From: Pseudomonas saponiphila
GTDB taxonomy: Bacteria > Pseudomonadota > Gammaproteobacteria > Pseudomonadales > Pseudomonadaceae
Length of the DNA stretch: 64,000 nucleotides
Direction: 5' to 3'
Assembly: GCF_900105185.1 (NCBI RefSeq)
Contig: NZ_FNTJ01000001.1
Location: forward strand, 744,001-808,000
The stretch's first letter is position 1; every line of letters starts with the position of its first letter. The notes beneath the pieces are model-generated. The model saw only the letters and a program-made list of their open reading frames with translations, was not told where the DNA came from and made no database searches. Positions 27,602 to 37,888 of this stretch are shown in pieces. The translations under genes were made by a program, and so were the position numbers.

Positions 27602-27616
27602 TGACGAAATTTGTCA
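27602..27616 (+). promoter_or_regulatory. Possible PilR operator upstream of pilA
   Basis: TGACGAAATTTGTCA, an interrupted inverted repeat (TGAC/GTCA) followed by TTTGTGCGAC. PilR sites at the P. aeruginosa pilA promoter are TGTC-type repeats as I recall. It lies about 75 bp upstream of the sigma-54 promoter, a normal distance for an NtrC-type activator. Confidence 0.5.
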
Positions 27617-27688
27617 GTTTGTGCGACTTCTTGCGCTCAAGGCCAAGGGCTATCACCTCTACAGCCCGCGTATTCCGAGGGGCGGCCC

Positions 27689-27704
27689 TGGCACAGGGAA
27701 TGCT
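27689..27704 (+). promoter_or_regulatory. Sigma-54 promoter of pilA
   Basis: TGGCAC-AGGGA-ATGCT: the invariant GG and GC are separated by exactly 10 bp and only one base of the -12 box differs from the consensus. It is 50 bp upstream of the pilA start. Confidence 0.8.
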
Positions 27705-27753
27705 TCAGGTCTTGCTGACGATCCACAGAGCATTGTTGCCAGGAGGCAAACCC

Positions 27754-28170
27754 ATGAAACATCAATCCGCTTTTACCCTGATCGAATTACTCGTGGTGGT
27801 GGCCATCATTGGCGTTCTCGCCATGGTGGCGATGCCGCTGTACGCCCAGTATCAGGCCCGGGCCAAGGTGATTGCCGCGTTGGCCGAGATCTCGGCGCTC
27901 AGGGTGAATGTCGAGGACCTGCTGAACCAGGGGACCGACCCGACCCTGGCCCTGATTGGAGGCTCGGCCCAGACCGCCAACTGTCGGATGAGCGCCGCTG
28001 GCAGCGCGGCCTCCGGTGAAGGGAGCATTGGTTGCACCCTCCTCAATGCCCCCGGAACGGTGCTGAACAAGACCCTGCTGCTGACCCGCACGGCGGTTTC
28101 CGGATGGACCTGCAGCACCACGGTGGAGGCCGATTATGCGCCCAAGGGCTGCATGGCGGAGGACGCTTGA
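27754..28170 (+). CDS. pilA: Type IV pilin PilA with Ala at the cleavage site
   Basis: A 138-residue prepilin: 6-residue leader MKHQSA, then FTLIELLVVVAIIGVLAMVA, the conserved N-terminal helix with Glu5. The residue before the cut is Ala6 (codon GCT), whereas Gly is nearly invariant at this place. Four Cys are present; the last two (GWTCSTTV and APKGCMAE) can form the C-terminal disulfide loop. The ribosome binding site AGGAGG is excellent, and a sigma-54 promoter and PilR-like site lie upstream. Divergent from pilC-pilD, with no pilB between. It may be the major pilin or a pilin-like protein; processing could be slow. Confidence 0.85.
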   Translation: MKHQSAFTLIELLVVVAIIGVLAMVAMPLYAQYQARAKVIAALAEISALRVNVEDLLNQGTDPTLALIGGSAQTANCRMSAAGSAASGEGSIGCTLLNAPGTVLNKTLLLTRTAVSGWTCSTTVEADYAPKGCMAEDA

Positions 28171-28330
28171 AGCCTGACCTGGCGTTGCGGCGCGGGCCAC
28201 TCGGATCGCTCAGGGAAAAAACCGCAACTTGCATGCAGACTTTTGAGCGGTCGTGCATTTTGCATGCTGTCGATTTTTTGGTTTTTATATAAGTCATTGT
28301 TTTATAACAAGTATTTTTGTCGCCTGAACT

Positions 28331-28346
28331 TGGCATAGCACCTGCA
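28331..28346 (+). promoter_or_regulatory. Sigma-54 promoter upstream of the BON-domain gene
   Basis: TGGCATA-GCAC-CTGCA has the invariant GG and GC with exactly 10 bp between. It lies 66 bp before the start codon. About 70-100 bp further upstream there are TGCATGCA-type palindromes (28230-28270) that could bind an enhancer-binding protein. Confidence 0.65.
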
Positions 28347-28411
28347 ATATCCCCGGTAACCCTGCTGCCAGGACCTGGAGCAGGCTTTCTCAAAGAACAG
28401 GAGTTATTCGT

Positions 28412-28768
28412 ATGAAGAAGTTTGCTATCGCTGCCGCAACTGCTACCGCTCTGACCCTGACCATGGCTAACGCAGCTTTTGCGCAGACTACTCAAAGCAC
28501 CCAGTCGCCCATGGTTGTGGCTGCCGGTGAAGTGACCAAGGCCAAAGAGGTGACCTCCGATACCTGGATCACCACCAAAGTGAAAAGCGATCTGGTTACC
28601 GAGAAAGGCATTCCTGGCACCGACATCAAGGTCGAAACCAACAAGGGCGTGGTGTCGCTGTCGTCCACCGTCGCGATCACCGAATCGCAGAAGGCCACTG
28701 CAGTGGCAATCACCAAGAAAATCAAAGGCGTCAAGGCAGTCTCCGCTGACGGCCTTAAAGCCGAGTAA
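28412..28768 (+). CDS. Exported BON-domain protein (OsmY-like)
   Basis: A 118-residue protein with a signal peptide (MKKFAIAAATATALTLTMANAAFA, cleavage after AFA) and one BON domain (about 48-115: SDTWITTKVKSDLVTEKGIP, DIKVETNKGVVSLSSTV, KKIKGVKAVSADGL). BON proteins are periplasmic or attached to the outer membrane and are linked to osmotic and envelope stress. Strong Shine-Dalgarno (ACAGGAG). It appears monocistronic, with a sigma-54 promoter in front and a terminator behind. The activator is unknown. Confidence 0.88.
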   Translation: MKKFAIAAATATALTLTMANAAFAQTTQSTQSPMVVAAGEVTKAKEVTSDTWITTKVKSDLVTEKGIPGTDIKVETNKGVVSLSSTVAITESQKATAVAITKKIKGVKAVSADGLKAE

Positions 28769-28798
28769 GACTCCAGCTTCTCGCCTGGACAGGGAGAG

Positions 28799-28840
28799 GA
28801 AGCGGTAGACGGACCCAGTTACAGGTCTGCCGCTTCTTTC
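28799..28840 (+). terminator. Hairpin terminator after the BON-domain gene
   Basis: GAAGCGGTAGAC (28799-28810) pairs with GTCTGCCGCTTC (28825-28836; one mismatch), followed by TTTC. It is about 30 bp after the stop codon. Confidence 0.6.
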
Positions 28841-28877
28841 ATGGGTTCATGCGGAAGATCACAAGGATGTGATCATT

Positions 28878-28908
28878 ACAGGCCCCGGCACTGCGTGTCG
28901 GGGCCTGT
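28878..28908. terminator. Hairpin between the BON-domain gene and the convergent DUF748 gene
   Basis: ACAGGCCCCGGCA (28878-28890) pairs with TGTCGGGGCCTGT (28896-28908) with one wobble pair. No long T-tract on either side, so it may be a weak bidirectional terminator. Confidence 0.5.
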
Positions 28909-28952
28909 TCTATTGTGGGGGGCTTGTTGCGGGCCCGATGGTGGGGCGCAGC

Positions 28953-31886
28953 TTATTCGCTGTCCAGATGCAGCGGCGTGACCACCTTGCCGTCGCTCTC
29001 GGCCTGGCCCAGGTTGGCATCGATGAAATAAACGCGGTCGTCGGCCAACTGGCCCTTGTCCACCAGGAAGTCCTTGATGCTGCTGGCCCGTTCCTGGCCC
29101 AGTTGGCGCAGCAACACCTCGCTGCCACTCCAGAACTTGATCAGACCTTCACGCAGCTTGGCGCTGCGTTCGTCGCGGCTGAGCTGTTCCCATTCTGCCG
29201 GAGGCTGCTGTTTCAGGCGGGTACGGTAGATGCCTTCCAGCAACGGCGTCTTCTCGCCTTCGGGAACCTGCAGCAGGGACGCCTGGGCCGGAACCTTGTC
29301 GCCGCGTCGCTGGAGGATCTTGTAGTAGTTGTACTGATACTCCCGCTCCAGGCGCTGTTCGGCGATCAATGGACCGTCACTGCTCTGGGCGCTGGTGCCT
29401 TCGATTTCCAGGCGCAGGGTCGGACGTTCCTTGAGGGCCTTGGCCAGGGTGGTCAAGGTCGATTCCGACTCCTTGCTCAGTTCGCTGGAACCGGGAGCGA
29501 AGGAGACGTTGCTCAAGTCTTCCGAGCCGCCGCCGGAGATCAGGCCGCCGATGAACTTGAAGGGTGCTTCGGCCGCGCGCAGTACCAGATTGCGCAAGGT
29601 CTGCCAGACGATAGGCATGACGCTGAACTGCGGGTTGTTCAAGTCGCCGGAGATCGGCAATTCGATGGAAATCTTGCCGTCGGTGTCCTTGAGCAACGCC
29701 ACGGCCAGACGGATCGGCAGGTCCACGGCATCCGGGCTGTCGACCTTCTCGCCCAACTGCAACTGCTCGACCACCAGCTTGTTCTCGGCCTTGAGTTGGC
29801 CCTTGGTGATCATGTAGTGCAGGTCGAGGTTGAGCCGACCCTTGCGAATGCGGAAGCCCGCGAACTTGCCGGAGTAGGGGGTCAGGGTGGTCAACTCCAC
29901 CCGTTTGAAGCTGGTGGCGATATCCAGGGCGGCCATTGGATCAAACGGGTTGACGCTGCCCTTGATGGTCACCGGCGCGTAGCGGTCGACCTTGCCCTTG
30001 ACGTCCACGTCCGCTGGCTTGGCCTGGCGGCTGTCGATGGTGCCGACATGGCCGTTTAGCTGCTGGATGGCAGTGGCGAAGTTGGGTGTCAGGCTCAGGT
30101 CGGCGAAGTTGGCCGAACCATCATTGATGGCGATTTCGCCAATGTGAATACCCAGTGGCTTGCTGGAGCCGGGGGCGGACTTGCCCGAGGGTTTTCCGCC
30201 CGCGCCTGCCGGTTGTGGAATCAGCAGGTCGTCGATGTTGGTGGTGCGGTCATCGTTGATGATGAAGCGCGCATAGGGCTGCATCAGGTTGATCCGGCTG
30301 ATGCTCAGGCTGTCACCGTGCTGATAGTTCAGACCTTCGACCACCACCTGCTTCCATTTGACGAAGTCGCGGGTCTTGAGGGTGTCCAGGGTGTGCAACT
30401 GATCCACTTCGGCACGGCCGGTGATGCTGAACGTCAGCGGCTCGACTTTCTTCAGGTCTACGGCCAGGTCGCTGCCGAGCATGCCACTACGCAATTCCAG
30501 ACGAATGAATGGGCTGATGTAGGACTGGGCGATCCGCAGGTCGATGTCCTTGGTCTGCACCTTGAGCTTGGCGGTGATGGGGTTGAGATTGACCTCGCCG
30601 CTGGCGGTGACCTTGCCTTGCTTGCCCAGGCCGGTATCGAGCTTGAGGGTAAAAGGCGACTGGTTGAGGCTGTCGAAGTTCTTCAGGTCGAGGTTCAGTG
30701 GGCCCACGTCCAGGGCCACGGCTGGTTTGGCCTTGCGATCGGCCAAGTGCACCTGGTAATTGCGCAGTTCTACATCCTTGAGCAGCACCTGCCAGGGCTT
30801 GCTGGGTGTTGCAGGCACCTTGGGGGAATCGGCGGCGGCCGGTTGTGGTTTGGGGGCTGGCTTGGCGGGTTGGCTGGCAAAGAGTTTTTGCCAGTCAAGC
30901 TGGCCATCGGCTTCAAGGGCGGCCCAGGTTTCCAGCTTCTGGCTGCGGATCTTGCCAACGATCACCTGTTGCTTGGCCAGGTCCACGCTGGTTTCGCTCA
31001 CCTCCAGGCGCTCCAGGCGCGCCAGTGGCCGTCCATCCGGAGCCTTGATGGCGAAGGGCGCGACGCTGATGGAGGTGTTGTCCAGCAGCAGCTCGGTTTC
31101 CTTGGCCAGGCTGAATTTGTAGTGGGTGCTGAGGTTGACCACCCCGTCTTCCAGTACCAGTGGCACTGCGTCGCGCACGTAGGGCCACCAGGCTTTCATC
31201 TTGCCGTCGCTGACTTTCAGAGTGCCTTCGGAGGTCAGCGGGATGACGCTGAAGTTGCCGCTCCAGTCGATCTGTCCGCCTTCTGGCCCGGTAGCGACCA
31301 GGGTCATGTCGGCGCTGTCGTCCGGCAGGGTGCTGAGGTTTTTCAGTTCGAAATCGAGCTTGTTGTAGATGAACTCGATGGGCTCGCTGGGGCGCAGATC
31401 CTGAAAGTGCAGGTAGCCGCCGGCCAGCTTGATGCGCTCGATGCGTACCGGAAACGGTTTGGCGTTGGGGTCGCTCGGAGTCGGCTCGCTGGCGGGCAGC
31501 TTGAACAGCGCCAGGAGGTTGAGCTTGCCGTCCTTGTCAAAGAGGATTTCGGTCTTGGGCTGGTCCAGTTCGACATCTGCCAGGTGCAGGGCGCGGGTCC
31601 ACAGACTGTCCAGTTGCAGGTTGGCGTAGAGGCGTTCGAAGGCCACTTGCTCCTTGCCCGGCTCGCCGATGTTCAGGCCCCAGACGGTCAGCTCCAGGCT
31701 GAAGGGGTTGAGTTCGATGCGTTGGATATGGGCTGGGGTCGTGGCGTAATTGGCCAGTTGCTGATTGGCCACCCGCAAGGCAATGCCCGGCAGAATCAGA
31801 AAGCCCAGCAGACTGTAAAGGGCGAGAGCGGTCAACAAGGCGCACAGAGCGCGAATCAATCCTTTGGTCATGCGAGGCTTCATCAT
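28953..31886 (-). CDS. DUF748 (AsmA-like) large envelope protein
   Basis: A 977-residue protein with one N-terminal membrane anchor (ALCALLTALALYSLLGFLILPG, about 14-35) and a very long, beta-rich periplasmic part with repeated AsmA/DUF748 features (IQRIELNPFSLELTVWGLNIGEPG, LNLDLKNFDSLNQSPFTLKL, PYSGKFAGFRIRKGRLNLDL). The C-terminal ~170 residues resemble an OmpA-like peptidoglycan-binding segment (LSNVSFAPGSSELSKESEST). AsmA-family proteins such as YhdP and TamB carry phospholipids between membranes; DUF748 members are probably related bridges, but this is inference. Start ATG at 31886, 31883 or 31871. It stands alone between its neighbours. Confidence 0.85.
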   Translation of the reverse strand: MMKPRMTKGLIRALCALLTALALYSLLGFLILPGIALRVANQQLANYATTPAHIQRIELNPFSLELTVWGLNIGEPGKEQVAFERLYANLQLDSLWTRALHLADVELDQPKTEILFDKDGKLNLLALFKLPASEPTPSDPNAKPFPVRIERIKLAGGYLHFQDLRPSEPIEFIYNKLDFELKNLSTLPDDSADMTLVATGPEGGQIDWSGNFSVIPLTSEGTLKVSDGKMKAWWPYVRDAVPLVLEDGVVNLSTHYKFSLAKETELLLDNTSISVAPFAIKAPDGRPLARLERLEVSETSVDLAKQQVIVGKIRSQKLETWAALEADGQLDWQKLFASQPAKPAPKPQPAAADSPKVPATPSKPWQVLLKDVELRNYQVHLADRKAKPAVALDVGPLNLDLKNFDSLNQSPFTLKLDTGLGKQGKVTASGEVNLNPITAKLKVQTKDIDLRIAQSYISPFIRLELRSGMLGSDLAVDLKKVEPLTFSITGRAEVDQLHTLDTLKTRDFVKWKQVVVEGLNYQHGDSLSISRINLMQPYARFIINDDRTTNIDDLLIPQPAGAGGKPSGKSAPGSSKPLGIHIGEIAINDGSANFADLSLTPNFATAIQQLNGHVGTIDSRQAKPADVDVKGKVDRYAPVTIKGSVNPFDPMAALDIATSFKRVELTTLTPYSGKFAGFRIRKGRLNLDLHYMITKGQLKAENKLVVEQLQLGEKVDSPDAVDLPIRLAVALLKDTDGKISIELPISGDLNNPQFSVMPIVWQTLRNLVLRAAEAPFKFIGGLISGGGSEDLSNVSFAPGSSELSKESESTLTTLAKALKERPTLRLEIEGTSAQSSDGPLIAEQRLEREYQYNYYKILQRRGDKVPAQASLLQVPEGEKTPLLEGIYRTRLKQQPPAEWEQLSRDERSAKLREGLIKFWSGSEVLLRQLGQERASSIKDFLVDKGQLADDRVYFIDANLGQAESDGKVVTPLHLDSE

Positions 31887-31977
31887 ATCTGACTCGGAAG
31901 TGCCTTGGAGTATGGCACGCGTTTACGGTTCCGAAACCAATCCAGTCTTCAGGAATATTCAGATTTCCTGCGCTCGA

Positions 31978-32994
31978 TCAAAGTTGCAGGACCAGGGTTT
32001 TCAACGGCGGCTGGCCGTCATGGGAAGGGAAGTCCGCGGCAGGTGTCAGGACCTGGCAATCGCGCACCGGGCGCCCGGCTTTTTCGGCACAGCGCAACAC
32101 TTGCTCGCGCCACTGCGACATCGGCACCTTGGCCAGATTGTTACAGCAGATCAACACACCGTCTTCGGCCGTGGCCAGCAGCGCCGGCTTCAGTAGGCTC
32201 TGGTAGTCGCGCAGCAGGTCGACGGTGCCGAACGCACTCTTGGCCCAGGCCGGAGGGTCCAGCAGCACCAGGTCATATTGGCGTTGCTCAAGGCGTGGGT
32301 AGCTCGGCAGTTTCTGGCCGCGTCGCTGGCTGATGGGCAGGCCTGCCAACTGGCGGATCGCCGGGAAGTAATCCGACTGCACGAACTGCATCTCGGGCAG
32401 GTGCGGGTTGAGCCTGCCGTTCTCCCGACCTACCGCCAGGTTGCCTTCGGCGAAGTCCAGATTGCATACCTCCCGGGCACCACCGGCTGCGGCACAGAGG
32501 CCGACGCCGCAGGTATAGGCAAACAGATTGAGCACGCTCTTTCCGGCGCTGTGCTGCTTGACCCAACCGCGGGCGTTGCGCAGATCGAGGAACAGCAACG
32601 GGTCTTGTCCGGCATGACGACCCCGGACCCGGTAATTCAGCCCCCACTCGTGTCCGATCAGGTCTTCCAGGGCTTGCTCTTCGGCGCGGTACACGCTGTC
32701 TTCGCGATCGATGCGCGAGTTGCCTCGGGAGCGGTCGTTGTAGACCAGCAGGGTCGACAGGTTCAGCTGCTGATTGACGATGTCGTGCAATTGCAGCAGA
32801 TCATCGCGCTCCAGCGTCTGGTGAAAACTCTGCACCAGCAGTTGGGGGCCGTAGCGGTCGATGGCCAAGCCTCCCGCGCCTTCCTGGCTGCCATGGAACA
32901 GACGGTAGCAGTCAGTGCCTTGCTGATGCAGCTCGGCGAGCAGTTCCTGGCGGTGAACGAGGGCGGCGCGCAGCGCCTGATTCAAGGAGGACAT
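31978..32994 (-). CDS. Class I SAM-dependent rRNA methyltransferase, RlmI-like
   Basis: A 338-residue methyltransferase. The N-terminal half contains the ADIDRYGPQLLVQS-like PUA-linked segment (GLAIDRYGPQLLVQSF). The catalytic part has the SAM motif VLNLFAYTCGVGLCAAAGGA and the catalytic motif LVLLDPPAWAKSAFG. It resembles RlmI, which makes m5C1962 in 23S rRNA, and the COG1092 group. The start at 32994 (MSSLNQALRAAL) has GAGG upstream (TCAAGGAGGACATG) and is preferred over a longer frame that runs into REP sequence. Exact RNA target not provable from sequence. Confidence 0.85.
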   Translation of the reverse strand: MSSLNQALRAALVHRQELLAELHQQGTDCYRLFHGSQEGAGGLAIDRYGPQLLVQSFHQTLERDDLLQLHDIVNQQLNLSTLLVYNDRSRGNSRIDREDSVYRAEEQALEDLIGHEWGLNYRVRGRHAGQDPLLFLDLRNARGWVKQHSAGKSVLNLFAYTCGVGLCAAAGGAREVCNLDFAEGNLAVGRENGRLNPHLPEMQFVQSDYFPAIRQLAGLPISQRRGQKLPSYPRLEQRQYDLVLLDPPAWAKSAFGTVDLLRDYQSLLKPALLATAEDGVLICCNNLAKVPMSQWREQVLRCAEKAGRPVRDCQVLTPAADFPSHDGQPPLKTLVLQL

Positions 32995-33051
32995 GCGGGG
33001 CGCCTTGGAGCTGAGGAGTGAGGCGCGGCAGTTTACCAGCGTCCCGCCCCT

Positions 33052-33167
33052 TGTAGGAGCCAGCTTGCTGGCGAAAGCGATCTCACGGACACCCACGCTG
33101 TAGGAGCCAGCTTGCTGGCGAAGGCGATCTCATGGACGCCTCCGCTTGCAAGCCAGCTCCTACACCC
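33052..33167. repeat. Cluster of three Pseudomonas REP elements
   Basis: Two direct copies of TGTAGGAGCCAGCTTGCTGG(CGAA) at 33052 and 33099 and an inverted copy ending in AGCCAGCTCCTACA at about 33149-33164. This is the usual Pseudomonas extragenic palindrome (GTAGGAGC...GC(T/G)GGCGAA). It fills the 246-bp gap between two genes; short frames inside it are not real genes. Confidence 0.9.
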
Positions 33168-33240
33168 GTCTGCCGCGTACAAGCCGGGGGACCGATCAAT
33201 CGCAAGCCGGCCAGTCGGGTTGTGTTTGAGCACTGGTGTT

Positions 33241-34107
33241 TTAAAGGCCCATGCGTCGCTTCGCCCGGTGCACCGAGCTGTCGCGTACCGCCCAGCGCAG
33301 CATCGGCGTACTGCGTTTGACGCTGGCGCGAATCAGTTGGCGTTGCAGCGGGTTCTGGTTGACGTCGAGCATGGCGCTAGCCCAATCCGGCAGCAGGTCG
33401 ATACCGGCCTGCATCATCAGGGAGCCAAAGGGCTTGGCCAGTCGGCTGGGGGCGGGAGCGGCCAGGAGCAGGCGCAGCACTTCGTGGCTGCGCTCGTCGC
33501 ACAGCAGCTGTGGACGCATGGCTTGCAGGTAATCGGCGACGGCCCGTCGTGAGCGGGGTACGTCCCGGGCTCCCAGGCGTTCGGCAATCAGGGCGATCTC
33601 GTCGTAGTAGCGATCCTGGTCGGCCCCGGACAAACGAGGGTTGAGGTAGCGCAGGTGCGCGGCGAGAAAACTGCTGACTTCCGCCACATGCACCCAGGTC
33701 AGCAGATCCGGATCGCTGGCGGCATAAGGGCGGCCATCCGGGGCGGTGCCGACGATGTGCAAGTGAATGCCGCGTACTTTGTCGATCAGCCACTCGGCGT
33801 CCTGACGGGAGCCGAAGGTGGTGCCGGAAATGAACTGCCCGGTGCGGCGCAGGCGACCGATCATGTCCTGGCGGAAATTCGAGTGGTCCCAGACGCCAGC
33901 CAGGGCCAGGGGATGCAGGGCCTGCATCAGCAGGGCGCTGATGCCGCCAATCAGCATGCTGCTGAAGTCGGCGTGCACCTGCCAACTGACCGACCCCGGC
34001 CCGAACAGGCCGGGGTCGCCCTTGGGGTTTTCCAGGTCGAGTTGGCCCAGCGAGAGGCCGGACAGACTCATGACCTGGCTTTCGATACGGCTGCGAATGA
34101 ATTCCAT
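33241..34107 (-). CDS. MpaB / rubber-oxygenase-type (DUF2236) protein
   Basis: A 288-residue protein of the DUF2236 family, whose characterised members are the latex-clearing oxygenase Lcp (a b-type cytochrome) and the fungal MpaB oxygenase. The family segments are visible: VHADFSSMLIGGISALLMQALHPLALAGV, FGSRQDAEWLIDKVRGIHLHIVG with candidate heme-ligand His residues, and LLTWVHVAEVSSFLAAHL. The natural substrate in bacteria is unknown. It is separated from acs by a strong terminator, so it is a separate transcription unit. Confidence 0.8.
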   Translation of the reverse strand: MEFIRSRIESQVMSLSGLSLGQLDLENPKGDPGLFGPGSVSWQVHADFSSMLIGGISALLMQALHPLALAGVWDHSNFRQDMIGRLRRTGQFISGTTFGSRQDAEWLIDKVRGIHLHIVGTAPDGRPYAASDPDLLTWVHVAEVSSFLAAHLRYLNPRLSGADQDRYYDEIALIAERLGARDVPRSRRAVADYLQAMRPQLLCDERSHEVLRLLLAAPAPSRLAKPFGSLMMQAGIDLLPDWASAMLDVNQNPLQRQLIRASVKRSTPMLRWAVRDSSVHRAKRRMGL

Positions 34108-34127
34108 GACAGCTCGGTGTGGAGAGT

Positions 34128-34156
34128 GAAAAAAAGGCGCGGCCGTGGCCGCGCCG
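34128..34156 (-). terminator. Intrinsic terminator after acs
   Basis: GGCGCGGCC (34136-34144) pairs with GGCCGCGCC (34147-34155). On the minus strand it is followed by seven T. It lies just after the acs stop codon. Confidence 0.92.
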
Positions 34157-34159
34157 GTT

Positions 34160-36097
<1,938 letters not shown>

Positions 36098-36107
36098 GAC
36101 GGTTCCT

Positions 36108-36117
36108 TATTCTTGTT
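36108..36117 (-). promoter_or_regulatory. Crc/Hfq CA-motif at the acs ribosome binding site
   Basis: On the mRNA strand AACAAGAATAAGGAACC precedes the acs ATG by a few bases. AACAAGAA fits the AAnAAnAA motif bound by Hfq-Crc, and it touches the Shine-Dalgarno AAGGA. The decoy RNA CrcZ is encoded in this window at 42473-42837. Confidence 0.6.
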
Positions 36118-36184
36118 TTGCGACAAGTCATAAGGTTGCGCACAAGTGTCAGGAAGGTTCAAGGGGCAGGGCCGGGGCCCGGAC

Positions 36185-36207
36185 AGGAGCCGGCTGGGCC
36201 GGCTCCT
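36185..36207 (-). terminator. Hairpin after pgi
   Basis: AGGAGCCGGC (36185-36194) pairs perfectly with GCCGGCTCCT (36198-36207) around a 3-base loop. No T-tract, so termination strength is uncertain. Confidence 0.5.
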
Positions 36208-36223
36208 GGGAAGGCAAGGTCGA

Positions 36224-37888
36224 TCAGCCGCGGTGACGGCCGCGGAAGTAGTTGATCAGGCCTTGGGTCGATGCGTCGTCGGCCAGGGTTTCATCGCTGC
36301 CAACCAGGCGGTTGTAGACACCTTTGCCCAGCTCCTTGCCGAGCTCTACGCCCCACTGGTCGAAAGCGTTGATGCCCCAGACCACGCTTTGCACGAAGAC
36401 CTTGTGCTCGTACAGCGCTACCAGGGCGCCCAGGCGCCGTGGGCTGATGCGTTCCACCACCAGCGTGTTGCTCGGACGGTTGCCGGGAATCACCTTGTGC
36501 GGCGCCAGTTTCGCCACGTCGGCTTCGCTCAGGCCTTTCTCGCGCAGTTCGCTCTCGGCTTCGGCGCGGGTCTTGCCCAGCATCAGCGCCTGGCTCTGGG
36601 ACAGGCAGTTGGCGTACAGCCATTGATGATGGTCGGCCACCGGGTTGAAGCTGACGATCGGCACGATGAAGTCGGCCGGAATCAGCTGGGTGCCCTGGTG
36701 CAGCAACTGGTGATAGGCGTGCTGGCCGTTGCAACCGACGCCGCCCCAGATCACCGGGCCAGTGTCGGTGGCCACCGGTGTGCCGTCCTGACGCACGCTC
36801 TTGCCGTTGGATTCCATGTCCAACTGCTGCAGGTGCTTGGTGATGTTGCGCAGGTAGTGGTCGTACGGCAGGATCGCGTGGCTTTGCGCACCCCAGAAGT
36901 TGCCGTACCACACCCCCAGCAGGGCCAGCAGCACCGGCATGTTCTGTTCGAACGGCGCGCTCTGGAAATGCTGGTCCATGGTATAGGCACCGGACAGCAG
37001 TTCCTTGAAGTTGGACATGCCGATGGCCAGGGCGATCGGCAGGCCGATGGCGGACCACAGCGAGTAGCGGCCACCCACCCAGTCCCACATCGGGAAGATG
37101 TTTTCTTCGCGAATCCCGAAGGCCACCGCGGCGGCGTTGTTGCTCGACACGGCAATGAAGTGGCGATGCAGTTCGGCTTCGGAGCCGCCTTGTGCCAGAT
37201 ACCAGGCCCGCGCGGCTTGGGCGTTCTTCAGGGTTTCGAGGGTATTGAAGGACTTGGAGGACACGATGAACAGCGTGGTTTCCGCGCGGATCTTCGCCGA
37301 AAGCTCGTGGAACTCACTGCCGTCGATGTTCGCCAGGTAGTGGCAGCGCACGCCTTTCTGGGCGTAGGACAGCAGGGCTTCGGAGACCAGCTCCGGACCG
37401 AGGAAGGAGCCGCCGATGCCGATGTTCACCACGTCGGTGATGGGTTTTTCGGTGTAGCCGCGCCACAGGCCGTCGTGGATGCGCCCGACCAGTTCAGTGA
37501 TCTGGTTCAGGACCTTGTGCACTTCGGGCATCACGTTGACGCCGTTCACCGACAGCTTGTCGCCAACTGGACGGCGCAGTGCGGTGTGCAGGGCCGGGCG
37601 GCCTTCAGAGGCGTTGACCGGCTCGCCGGTGAGCATGGACTTGATGGCATCGGCCAGGCCGACTTCCTTGGCCAGGTTCACCAGCAGGTCGCGGGTCTGG
37701 CTGGTGATCAGGTTCTTCGAGTAATCGAGAAACAGTCCGCAGCTGCTCAGGGTGAATTGGCTGAAGCGCTGTGGATCGGCATTGAACGCCTCGCGCATGC
37801 TGAAATCCTGCATGGCTTGGCGGTGGTCTTTCAACGCTTGCCAGGCGGGCAGAGCGGTAACGTCGTGAGGAGTGCGGTAGTACGCCAT
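36224..37888 (-). CDS. pgi: Glucose-6-phosphate isomerase
   Basis: A 554-residue isomerase with both family signatures: [20 protein letters not shown] and [20 protein letters not shown], plus [19 protein letters not shown]. It interconverts glucose-6-phosphate and fructose-6-phosphate in the cytoplasm. In Pseudomonas the enzyme works mainly in the direction of glucose-6-phosphate because the upper glycolytic kinase is missing. The start at 37888 ([10 protein letters not shown]) is the family start. A 470-bp gap separates it from panC. Confidence 0.96.
   Translation of the reverse strand: MAYYRTPHDVTALPAWQALKDHRQAMQDFSMREAFNADPQRFSQFTLSSCGLFLDYSKNLITSQTRDLLVNLAKEVGLADAIKSMLTGEPVNASEGRPALHTALRRPVGDKLSVNGVNVMPEVHKVLNQITELVGRIHDGLWRGYTEKPITDVVNIGIGGSFLGPELVSEALLSYAQKGVRCHYLANIDGSEFHELSAKIRAETTLFIVSSKSFNTLETLKNAQAARAWYLAQGGSEAELHRHFIAVSSNNAAAVAFGIREENIFPMWDWVGGRYSLWSAIGLPIALAIGMSNFKELLSGAYTMDQHFQSAPFEQNMPVLLALLGVWYGNFWGAQSHAILPYDHYLRNITKHLQQLDMESNGKSVRQDGTPVATDTGPVIWGGVGCNGQHAYHQLLHQGTQLIPADFIVPIVSFNPVADHHQWLYANCLSQSQALMLGKTRAEAESELREKGLSEADVAKLAPHKVIPGNRPSNTLVVERISPRRLGALVALYEHKVFVQSVVWGINAFDQWGVELGKELGKGVYNRLVGSDETLADDASTQGLINYFRGRHRG

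Noticed and set aside
33033..33233. Short open frames in the gap between the methyltransferase and MpaB-like genes
   Set aside because: They are translations of REP elements (GVREIAFASKLAPT-type peptides), not genes.
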